DNA of 23,268 nt from a virus: positions 1 to 23,268 of the IMG/VR virus record IMGVR_UViG_3300031957_000828; one strand, given 5' to 3'. Position 1 is the first letter of the stretch, and each line of letters opens with the position of its first letter. The notes under the pieces were generated by a model that was not told the DNA's origin, did not search any database, and saw only the letters and a program-made list of their open reading frames with translations. The position numbers and the translations under genes were made by a program. This document shows, piece after piece, positions 14,755-21,175 of this stretch.

Positions 14755-16270
14755 CTGAAACCTCCGTGATGTTTAAGTCTATTACTTCCTCCTCGAAAGC
14801 AGGAACCCACCATACTCGAAGCGTGGATCTCTTTCCATCCTCGCGATTTATATTCTGATGCCCATGAGCCTCCGCTCCATTGTTTAAACTCTTCAAGGCT
14901 TCTTGGACTTGTGCCCTGTTGTAGAAAGTAAAATGTCGGTTGTGCAAATATAACATAAGACCAGAGATTGTGAACCTTGTTAATCCGTCCTCGGTCCAAG
15001 GCTTTCCCATCTCTAGTTCTTCGGGCACCATAGCCTTTATACGGCTCGTACAGTAGGCTCTAAGGTGTTCCTTAAACTGACCCACCATCGTGAGCTCTTC
15101 GGGCACCTCAAGGTACGTAGCACCCAACATTAGATTACTGACCGTGGCTTGCCATGTCTGTGCTTTAACTGTTGGTGGCATAATATTAATCTGCTCCATG
15201 CAAGCACGTTGCCAAAGCGTTTGGTTCTGTAGCTGTTCTGTTGAAAGCTGCACACGCTTCCCACCTACATCCATGAAGTACAATCGAGGCTCAGACAAAA
15301 GAGTTGTAAGCCCACCCATCTGTGGCATGTCTGGTTGATCCCCACCAACACCGTACTTCTTGGTCTTGCAAATCTCCTTATCGCAGTAACTCTTGAAGGG
15401 TTCCTGCTCACAGGTATAAAAGTATTCTTTCTTGTTCAGTGATTTAACTAGGTTTGTTACCTCTGTCGCTGGCAACGGATCCGCACATAGCGTTCGATTG
15501 ATGTCTTCAAACTTTGACACCCAGTCATCGGGGTTCTTCATCCGGCAATATACACCGCACATAAACAACGTTTTGTTTCGCTCCTCGGATATCTGACCCT
15601 GGCTCGTGATGTGTTGAAGGCAGGGCGGTCCATCTGTAAAATACTTTCTTGGTCCACCTAGCTGCATGGACTCCAACTGGTTTAAGGCTACACGCTCAGA
15701 CTCAATCAGGTTTAAGAACTTGTCTAGCTCTAAGGCCTCACCCTTTGCATTGAACCCATAGCGCATGGTTTCTTCTGCTTTAAAGTATGGGATGTTAATA
15801 AAGTTACCAACATCCCCTCGCTCTGCTAGGATTGAATCTTGTTTGGGAAAGATCTCGCACCCAGAAAACCCTAGTGCAATAGACATCTCCGTCAGGTACT
15901 CACGTATAACGGAGGCCTGTTCGTATTCTTTTAGAAATAAATATAAGTGTGCCCCACCGGACTTGGATCTACAGTGAACCAAGGGGAGCTTTAATTTATA
16001 TATCTTTTGTGTAAGAGATTTATGATCTAGGTCATACGTGTCAATGTCCAGTGCTCCAAACTTGCACATGTTATTTTCATTGATCGGTATAGCACCCACA
16101 CCTTGAACACCATCGATGTGTTCTTGTATCTTCTCAACAGTCATAGGCTCTCGAACGATCCGGCTATCTGCTTCAGCCTTTCCGTTCCTTCCTACTCTTC
16201 CAACCGTCGTCGTACCGTGTGCCACGGTTGACCCTTGAAAAGCTTTCATAAGTCTTTCTGCATAAGACAT
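14738..16270 (-). CDS. Archaeo-eukaryotic-type primase (TOTE primase-polymerase-like)
   Basis: A 510-residue protein. The catalytic AEP core is visible: metal-binding D75-I-D77 (FGALDIDTYD), the SGGAH motif S104-H108 (CRSKSGGAHLY), FPKQ at 141-144 and the GNFINIPY sugar/NTP-site motif at 155-162. This arrangement is the one I know from TOTE-conflict-type primases. A Cys cluster (YTCEQEPFKSYCDKEIC) around residues 292-308 may bind zinc. The C-terminal part is probably all-helical and unassigned; no helicase Walker motif is present, so unwinding must come from the separate UvrD-like or SNF2-like proteins. The last residues, DDIPF, copy the SSB-type tip. AAGGAT precedes the ATG. A terminator sits just upstream. 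Confidence 0.85.
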   Translation of the reverse strand: MSYAERLMKAFQGSTVAHGTTTVGRVGRNGKAEADSRIVREPMTVEKIQEHIDGVQGVGAIPINENNMCKFGALDIDTYDLDHKSLTQKIYKLKLPLVHCRSKSGGAHLYLFLKEYEQASVIREYLTEMSIALGFSGCEIFPKQDSILAERGDVGNFINIPYFKAEETMRYGFNAKGEALELDKFLNLIESERVALNQLESMQLGGPRKYFTDGPPCLQHITSQGQISEERNKTLFMCGVYCRMKNPDDWVSKFEDINRTLCADPLPATEVTNLVKSLNKKEYFYTCEQEPFKSYCDKEICKTKKYGVGGDQPDMPQMGGLTTLLSEPRLYFMDVGGKRVQLSTEQLQNQTLWQRACMEQINIMPPTVKAQTWQATVSNLMLGATYLEVPEELTMVGQFKEHLRAYCTSRIKAMVPEELEMGKPWTEDGLTRFTISGLMLYLHNRHFTFYNRAQVQEALKSLNNGAEAHGHQNINREDGKRSTLRVWWVPAFEEEVIDLNITEVSDDIPF

Positions 16271-16286
16271 GTGTATATCCTTGAGG

Positions 16287-16327
16287 AAAATAAAAAAAGG
16301 AGGGAAGTGTTTGTGGCACTCCCCTCC
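16287..16327 (-). terminator. Strong Rho-independent terminator between the SSB-like and primase genes
   Basis: Read on the minus strand: an 11-pair stem, GGAGGGGAGTG with CACTTCCCTCC (plus-strand arms 16317-16327 and 16299-16309, one G-T pair), a seven-base loop, then TTTTTTTATTTT. It lies 12 bases after the SSB-like stop and only 16 bases before the primase ATG. All features of an intrinsic terminator are present; whether it stops all or part of the transcripts cannot be seen. Confidence 0.9.
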
Positions 16328-16339
16328 GAGGGCTAACGC

Positions 16340-17119
16340 TTAAAACGGAATGTCATCGTCTTTCAAAGGAGCTGTGGGCGTCTCCTCCGGCGTTGCCTTT
16401 ACCTCACCTGCCATAATAGATTCACGAAAAGCTTTTCCCGCTAACATGATCTCCATATCTGCAAAACCTTGGTTCTCAAGTTGGTAGTTATTCCATGAAC
16501 CTTGGTCATTGCTTTCTTCGGTGGTTGTAAGTTTCCACTTAGTTGTAAAATTAGCAGGAGTTATCATACCTTTCTTAGGATGATTAATCTTTTGCATAGC
16601 TATCTGTGTCTTCCATCGTCTGCTTACTTTAAGTTGCGTAGACTTCATATCAACAACAGCTGGTTGGTAGGAGCCATCTGGATCAACAACTAAACAAAAG
16701 TTCTGATCAGACTTAACAAGCTCGTTACCATTTGGTAAAATCTCTTTCGCTCCAGAACGTTGAGTCTGTTGCAACAAAGGATCGTTAGCCGCTAGCTCAC
16801 CTTGAAAGCCTCCACCAGAGTCTCGAGGAATAAATTCCAGATACTTAGTAGACTGGTAGCAAGGCACAACAATAATACCTTCCTCACCAGACCAGAACTG
16901 ATTGGTAACAGTATTAAACATGTCACCTTGTTCTGCACCCTCAATGTACTCTGGTTTCTTTTTATTCAACTGTGGCGACAATGCTTGCAATACCCTTATA
17001 AAAGGTATTTGCATCTCGCTACTGTCAAAGGAAGCACCCTCCCCAGCAGTTTCCAACATATAATCAAGAACATCCGCAGATACTGATGTGCCCTTTGCTT
17101 GTGCTACTTCATTTGCCAT
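16340..17119 (-). CDS. Probable single-stranded DNA-binding protein with SSB-type DDDIPF tail
   Basis: A 259-residue soluble protein. The core (about residues 30-230) is a mixed beta-rich region with many aromatic and basic residues (SRRWKTQIAMQKINHPKKG near 165-183), compatible with an OB-like or other ssDNA-binding fold; I cannot match a named family. Residues 236-259 form an acidic, Pro/Thr-rich linker ending KDDDIPF, the same tip as E. coli SSB, which recruits replication and repair enzymes. AGGAGGAAAG precedes the ATG, the best ribosome site in the operon, and the start shares a base with the upstream stop (TAATG). Position beside primase and polymerase fits SSB. The binding activity is inferred from tail and context. 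Confidence 0.65.
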   Translation of the reverse strand: MANEVAQAKGTSVSADVLDYMLETAGEGASFDSSEMQIPFIRVLQALSPQLNKKKPEYIEGAEQGDMFNTVTNQFWSGEEGIIVVPCYQSTKYLEFIPRDSGGGFQGELAANDPLLQQTQRSGAKEILPNGNELVKSDQNFCLVVDPDGSYQPAVVDMKSTQLKVSRRWKTQIAMQKINHPKKGMITPANFTTKWKLTTTEESNDQGSWNNYQLENQGFADMEIMLAGKAFRESIMAGEVKATPEETPTAPLKDDDIPF

Positions 17120-17679
17120 TATGCTTTCCTCCTAATTTCAGCTGCGTTGGCTATAAATGCCCCGAACATATCGAGGTCAATTGGTTTTCCTTCCGTTACA
17201 CGCTCCTTAACAAATGCTTTTAAGGTGCTCGGATGGATGTGGGTCTTTGATACTGGATCAAAACCCTTGTCTTTCAGGATACCAACGACGTCTCCTGCAA
17301 CATTGTCTTGGCCTTTGCCAAAAGATACAGTGATATCATTCTTTATAATATCATCGAGCTTCTGGGTTCTTAACCATTCATAGGCCTCTTCTCTACGACT
17401 AACAGGTATCGATGCATGCACCATCATCTTGCGTTGTACAGTCAAACCGTCAACATCAAGACGGTCAATGCCCATCTCATCCATTAATCCTGGTATACTC
17501 TCTACCGAAAGTCTGTGCTTTTCTTTCTTCAGACTCTTAAGTAAAGTATCTGCGTCCTCAATCTCACATTCAACTTTTCGGAGCTTTCGGACTAGGTCGC
17601 TCAACGTGCGACCTGTATCTGTGTTGATGTCTGCGACAGCAGCTTGTTCATCGAACAGGTCTTCAAATATATCTTCCAT
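17119..17679 (-). CDS. Coiled-coil phage replication-module protein, function unknown
   Basis: A 186-residue protein that opens the replication operon. Residues about 20-62 are a charged heptad-type coiled coil (LVRKLRKVECEIEDADTLLK and onward). The second half contains IPGLMDEMGIDRL, a run on SRREEAYEWLRTQ and the segments IKNDITVSFGKGQ and HPSTLKAFVKER, which I remember as a conserved pattern in many phages next to ssDNA-binding proteins, without a proven role. AGAGG lies about nine bases upstream of the ATG. It is coupled to the SSB-like gene by TAATG. A structural or loading partner of the replication machinery is a reasonable inference; no enzyme motif is visible. Confidence 0.75.
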   Translation of the reverse strand: MEDIFEDLFDEQAAVADINTDTGRTLSDLVRKLRKVECEIEDADTLLKSLKKEKHRLSVESIPGLMDEMGIDRLDVDGLTVQRKMMVHASIPVSRREEAYEWLRTQKLDDIIKNDITVSFGKGQDNVAGDVVGILKDKGFDPVSKTHIHPSTLKAFVKERVTEGKPIDLDMFGAFIANAAEIRRKA

Positions 17680-17755
17680 AAGGTTATCCTCTTCAGGGTT
17701 GTGGTTTAAGAACTACTGTGGTAGTCCATGTATGTGGACAATAGTGGAGATATGT
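17680..17755. promoter_or_regulatory. Divergent control region with two small palindromes
   Basis: The 76 bases between the starts of the replication operon (minus) and the SNF2 unit (plus) must hold the start signals of both. Two perfect five-pair inverted repeats lie almost end to end: ACTAC-TGTG-GTAGT at 17712-17725 and GTCCA-TGTATG-TGGAC at 17724-17739, sharing GT. Their spacing suits operator sites for a dimeric regulator. No convincing sigma70-type -35/-10 pair was found in either direction, so the promoter may be phage-specific or activator dependent. Confidence 0.5.
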
Positions 17756-19234
17756 ATGAGTGTCAAATATAAAAATAAATTAAAGTTTAAATTAAAACCT
17801 TACGACCATCAACTTAAAGCATTAGACAAAGGACTTACTCGAGTAGAGTACGGGTTCTTCATGGAGATGGGTACAGGGAAAAGTAAAGTCCTGTTAGATA
17901 ACATAGGCTATTTGTTTTTAGTAGGTCAAGTAAACTTTGCTTTAATCATCGCACCCAAGGGCGTGTATCGTAACTGGGTGTCTAAAGAAATACCAGAGCA
18001 CATGTCTGATGACGTGCCCCATCGTGTAATTAGATGGGTAGCTTCTCCCAATAAAAAAGAACAGGCAGAGATGCGCTCGGTCAAAGAACCTTTTGCCGGA
18101 CTAACCATCTTTGTTATGAATGTTGAAGCGTTCTCCTCGATCAAAGGCAAGAACGCAGGGGATTGGATGGGAAACAACCTGGGTGGAAATGGTCTTATCG
18201 CAGTGGATGAAAGCACCACAATTAAAAACCACAAGGCCAAACGAACCAAGGCTCTATTAAAGATAGCTTTAAAGTTTAAGTTCAGACGATTGTTAACGGG
18301 ATCCCCCATAACTAAATCACCTCTAGATATATATAGTCAAACAGAGTTTCTTCGAGCAGGGCTTCTTGGATACGATAGCTACTATGCTTTTCAAGGCCGC
18401 TACGCTGTATTGCAAAAGAGAAAAATGGGTGCCGCTGCATTCACGCAGGTCATCGGATACCGAAACCTGGACGAACTATCAGATAGAATAGATATGTTTA
18501 GCTACCGCGTACTTAAAAAAGACTGCCTCGACCTACCCGAAAAGATATACACAGTTCGATACGTCGGCATGTCCGATGAGCAGTTTAAATACTACGAGCA
18601 AATAAGAAACCACGCTATGGTTCTCTTTGACAATGGTGAAATGACCACGGCTCCTGCTGTAATTACCCAACTTCTACGATTGCAACAGATACTTTCTGGA
18701 CATTTAAAAACTGATGACGATGAAATGATTACGTTCCCTTCATCTCGGCTCAATGCCTTACAGGAAATAATTAATGAGTACGATGGTAAAGCAATCATCT
18801 GGTCTCGATTCCGTCATGACATAAGGCAGATCACCGAAACTCTAAACAAAACCTTTGGTTCAGGGTGTGCCGCCTCATACTTTGGCGATACATCTGATGA
18901 TGAACGTAACCAAATCGTGCAAGACTTTCAGAATCCAAACCATCCACTAAAGTATTTCGTGGGTAATCCAGCAACCGCAGGGTACGGCTTAACTTTGACC
19001 GAAGCTAATCTTGTGGTATACTACGCCAATGACTTTAATCTGGAAACTCGTATCCAGTCAGAAGACAGGGCCCATCGTATCGGTCAACACAACCCTGTTA
19101 CCTATGTAGATCTAATCAATGAAGGCACGATTGACGAACGAATAGTCAAGGCTCTTCGAGCCAAGATAGATATAGGTGCAAAAGTATTAGGAGAGGAAGC
19201 AAGAGAATGGCTAACACTGAAACCAAAAAAGTAA
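17756..19234 (+). CDS. SNF2/SWI2-type superfamily 2 helicase-translocase
   Basis: A 492-residue protein from the ATG at 17756, chosen because GGAG lies six bases upstream and the conserved domain begins at once; the frame is open for another 109 codons upstream, but that part is antisense to the divergent gene. Motifs: Q-like YDHQ (16-19), Walker A MGTGKSK (38-44), motif II DEST (151-154), motif III LTGSP (180-184) and motif VI QSEDRAHRIGQ (434-444), the last being the SNF2-family signature. Two RecA-like lobes and no accessory nuclease or chromatin domain. In phages such proteins remodel replication forks or displace proteins from DNA. It is the only early-type gene besides its partner on the plus strand. 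Confidence 0.93.
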   Translation: MSVKYKNKLKFKLKPYDHQLKALDKGLTRVEYGFFMEMGTGKSKVLLDNIGYLFLVGQVNFALIIAPKGVYRNWVSKEIPEHMSDDVPHRVIRWVASPNKKEQAEMRSVKEPFAGLTIFVMNVEAFSSIKGKNAGDWMGNNLGGNGLIAVDESTTIKNHKAKRTKALLKIALKFKFRRLLTGSPITKSPLDIYSQTEFLRAGLLGYDSYYAFQGRYAVLQKRKMGAAAFTQVIGYRNLDELSDRIDMFSYRVLKKDCLDLPEKIYTVRYVGMSDEQFKYYEQIRNHAMVLFDNGEMTTAPAVITQLLRLQQILSGHLKTDDDEMITFPSSRLNALQEIINEYDGKAIIWSRFRHDIRQITETLNKTFGSGCAASYFGDTSDDERNQIVQDFQNPNHPLKYFVGNPATAGYGLTLTEANLVVYYANDFNLETRIQSEDRAHRIGQHNPVTYVDLINEGTIDERIVKALRAKIDIGAKVLGEEAREWLTLKPKK

Positions 19235-19467
19235 AATACATGGATGCAGCTATTGAAACAATGGTTGATTATAAGAGAGGTCTTCGAACCTTGGACACTG
19301 GTGCAAAGGAACTCGCGGCACAGACCGGACTTGATCACGATGTAGCAAGAGAGTTGTTAAAGAGTATGTATAAACATAATGTTACGCAGATCCGAGGTTA
19401 TACAAAAGAACCTGATCGCTTACGCCAAGGGAAGATCGGAACATCTAGCGAGACTAAAAGAAAGTAG
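19207..19467 (+). CDS. Small protein of the SNF2 unit, function unknown
   Basis: An 86-residue basic protein that overlaps the SNF2 gene by 28 bases. GGAAGCAAGAGA precedes the ATG. The middle (AAIETMVDYKRGLRTLDTGAKELA and onward, about residues 14-55) looks all-helical and could contain a degenerate helix-turn-helix (LAAQTGLDHDVARELLKSM); the end is a Lys/Arg-rich tail. I do not recognise a family. Co-transcription with the helicase and a shared terminator suggest a joint role. The overlap could lead to translation coupling. Confidence 0.65.
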   Translation: MANTETKKVKYMDAAIETMVDYKRGLRTLDTGAKELAAQTGLDHDVARELLKSMYKHNVTQIRGYTKEPDRLRQGKIGTSSETKRK

Positions 19468-19492
19468 GGGGCAAAAGCCCCCTGTTTTATTC
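19466..19492. terminator. Bidirectional hairpin terminator between converging units
   Basis: A perfect seven-pair stem, AGGGGGC (19466-19472) and GCCCCCT (19477-19483) with an AAAA loop, follows the 86-residue gene and is trailed by GTTTTATT on the plus strand. On the minus strand the same stem follows the 53-residue gene and is trailed by ACTTTCTTTT, so it can end both converging transcripts. The first stem base lies in the stop codon of the plus-strand gene. Confidence 0.85.
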
Positions 19493-19648
19493 ATCTTCAG
19501 CAACGGCACGTCTAATCAATACCGACATCTGTCGAGCCATCGACCTCTGTTCCTTAACCGATAAATCGTAAAGTAATTTATGATCATCTGTTAATACGGC
19601 GACGTTTTTAAAGTCGCTTTTAGGTTTCTCTTTTTCTGTAGCAGCCAT
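19487..19648 (-). CDS. Small ribbon-helix-helix-like protein (53 residues)
   Basis: A 53-codon gene from ATG at 19648 to TAA at 19487-19489, with a full AAGGAG Shine-Dalgarno six bases upstream. After a charged start (MAATEKEKPKSD) comes FKNVAVLTDD, a short strand, and two helices (HKLLYDLSVKEQRSMARQMS and LIRRAVAEDE). This strand-helix-helix pattern, with RSMARQMSVLIRRA, resembles Arc/CopG-type repressors. It has a candidate promoter of its own just upstream and ends at the shared terminator. A candidate early regulator; DNA binding is inferred from the pattern only. Confidence 0.75.
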   Translation of the reverse strand: MAATEKEKPKSDFKNVAVLTDDHKLLYDLSVKEQRSMARQMSVLIRRAVAEDE

Positions 19649-19676
19649 AATTTTCTCCTTCATGTGCTTTGTTTAT

Positions 19677-19705
19677 ACTTTATATGTGTTTAACATGTGT
19701 TTCAA
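19677..19705 (-). promoter_or_regulatory. Candidate sigma70-type promoter for the 53-residue gene
   Basis: On the minus strand TTGAAA (19700-19705) and TAAAGT (19677-19682) are 17 bases apart, about 30 bases before the start of the small gene. The stretch between 19649 and 19714 is the only gap of more than a few bases on the minus strand from 19487 to 22885, and it is AT-rich. Moderate match; alternatives such as TATAAA one step upstream have poorer spacing. Confidence 0.4.
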
Positions 19706-19714
19706 CTGTTATTG

Positions 19715-19948
19715 TTAGTGGTATGTAACCTCCTCCTCCTCTTCGACATATGAATTTTTTATGTCTTGTAAATTTGAATACATCATCATGTATCCCAGTT
19801 CAGATCCGTATAATTCCAACAACATATCTGCTACCCTGTTAAACATGATTGGTAGCATTACGTTGGGTGGAACTTCTTTTGAATTAAGCTCATCAAAAAA
19901 TTGTTGTAAACAAATGAGAGCTCTATCAACTTGTTCCTGAGTACTCAT
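19715..19948 (-). CDS. Small acidic helical protein, function unknown
   Basis: A 77-residue protein, mostly helical, with an amphipathic start (TQEQVDRALICLQQFFDEL), a Met-rich middle (GYMMMYSNL) and a Glu run (EEEEE) near the C-terminus. Its ATG overlaps the stop of the upstream 54-residue gene as ATGA, so it is translationally coupled to it, which is the main evidence that it is real. No family recognised. Confidence 0.65.
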   Translation of the reverse strand: MSTQEQVDRALICLQQFFDELNSKEVPPNVMLPIMFNRVADMLLELYGSELGYMMMYSNLQDIKNSYVEEEEEVTYH

Positions 19949-20109
19949 TCAAGTAGCCTAGCTAACGCTATAATCTCCTCGGCCTTACCCTTTAAACCAG
20001 GAACAAAAGATCCTCGCTTCGCATCCATTCGAATGATGTCCGCTTTGCGAACGATTGAATCAATAATCGGTTGGATGTTGTCTTCCTCATCACAATTACA
20101 TTTAGCCAT
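19945..20109 (-). CDS. Small CNC-motif protein, function unknown (54 residues)
   Basis: A 54-residue protein. The start at 20109 is chosen because AAGGAG lies seven bases upstream, while the ATG at 20160 falls inside the neighbouring gene without a ribosome site. It opens MAKCNCDEEDN, two cysteines flanked by acidic residues that might bind metal, then forms two predicted helices (IQPIIDSIVRKADIIRMDA; KGKAEEIIALARLLE). It overlaps the end of the 357-residue gene by eight bases and couples to the next gene by ATGA. Not recognised. Confidence 0.65.
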   Translation of the reverse strand: MAKCNCDEEDNIQPIIDSIVRKADIIRMDAKRGSFVPGLKGKAEEIIALARLLE

Positions 20110-21175
20110 ATACTTTCTCCTTGCTGATCTTAGGTTGATGATAACTTTTTTGAGTTCCAAATGCAGGATGTCCTGCCCAATACCCTTCTATCCAAGTCCA
20201 CCATAGCGCACGATGTCTTAAAATCATTGCTTGGGGTCTACGTTTTGACATAGGATGATGTTCTTCAGCCAGTCTCCAATGACCTCGACGGAAGTGTAAA
20301 GCTTTCTTGTGAAATCCGGCATCATAGGGCTCTTTGGCAACAACAGGTTTGTCAATGTTCCAAGAGATCTTTGTCCAAGCATCAGTGGCTTTTCCAAAGC
20401 CACGGCTTGCATTGCGTCTTTGCTGCCTTGTCCCTGCCAGAGTTCGTGTGACGTATCTTGTTTGGTTGATCGTCATAACAAGGAACGCAAGACTGGACAT
20501 CATTTCAATATGCTCCTCGTCACTCCAACCTTGGAACTCTTCGCTTACTCCAAAACCTGGTTTACCTATCTCCCAAGAGCCCATTGGTATTACAGGCCAG
20601 ATACCTCCTCCAGCTTTTTTCATTGATTCCGTGTTATCATACACTAAAAAAGTATGTGTCTTATCACTATTAAAGCGGTCACGCATCAGCAAAAAGTTAT
20701 GTTTTGCATCGGGAATTTCTATAGATAGAAACATATTGCTAGCACATAAGGTGCAGTCTGAAGGAATGGGTATTGCTTCCTTCCTATCATACAAAGCATC
20801 CTTTGCGTGAATGCCTGCGAACACAAACAGTTCTTCACTAATTTCAAAAGGTTGTGCGTATCTAATAGCATCCGCTTCAATCCAACTATCTTCATCGTCA
20901 CGTTCCGTTTTCATAAAACTTAAACCTGGACTGTTTTCTAAATTACGCATCGCTAATTTTAAAGTGCCTTGTTTTTGAAGCTCATTTACACTATCAATAA
21001 TATTTAAAACTCCTGTATATTTTTCAATTACACCAACATTTTTATTGTTGCGTAAGTTAGGTCGAAGTTTCAAAAGGTTTTCTATGGCATCAGTTGATCC
21101 CAACTCTCTCATTTCTCCTTTGTCACTCATATAACTTATGGGATTATTGATATCTAGGTTTTGTTTAATCTTCAT
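20102..21175 (-). CDS. Phage protein of unknown function with RGHWR-type C-terminal block
   Basis: A 357-residue soluble protein. The N-terminal 90 residues are polar; residues 95-250 form a mixed alpha/beta region with DCTLCASNMF (near 138-147) and an Ala/Leu-rich helix (EHIEMMSSLAFLVMTINQTR). The C-terminal quarter is rich in His, Arg and Trp: HFRRGHWRLAEEHH, then ILRHRALWWTWIEGYW and AGHPAFG. I remember similar RGHWR-containing endings from many unrelated phage hypothetical proteins, with no known biochemistry; the density of His/Arg suggests nucleic-acid or metal binding. It starts on the methyltransferase stop (ATGA) with GGAGGAG upstream, so the two are co-translated. Confidence 0.75.
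   Translation of the reverse strand: MKIKQNLDINNPISYMSDKGEMRELGSTDAIENLLKLRPNLRNNKNVGVIEKYTGVLNIIDSVNELQKQGTLKLAMRNLENSPGLSFMKTERDDEDSWIEADAIRYAQPFEISEELFVFAGIHAKDALYDRKEAIPIPSDCTLCASNMFLSIEIPDAKHNFLLMRDRFNSDKTHTFLVYDNTESMKKAGGGIWPVIPMGSWEIGKPGFGVSEEFQGWSDEEHIEMMSSLAFLVMTINQTRYVTRTLAGTRQQRRNASRGFGKATDAWTKISWNIDKPVVAKEPYDAGFHKKALHFRRGHWRLAEEHHPMSKRRPQAMILRHRALWWTWIEGYWAGHPAFGTQKSYHQPKISKEKVYG

Noticed and set aside
14751-14999. 82-codon minus-strand ORF inside the primase gene
   Set aside because: An out-of-phase frame without ribosome site or recognisable pattern; the primase frame is clearly coding through here.
17429-17755. 109-codon N-terminal extension of the SNF2 helicase
   Set aside because: It is antisense to the coiled-coil gene, Ser/Arg-rich without pattern, and the ATG at 17756 has a good ribosome site and begins at the conserved domain.
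20334-20810. 158-codon plus-strand ORF
   Set aside because: Antisense shadow of the 357-residue gene, with a composition typical of a reverse frame and no ribosome site.
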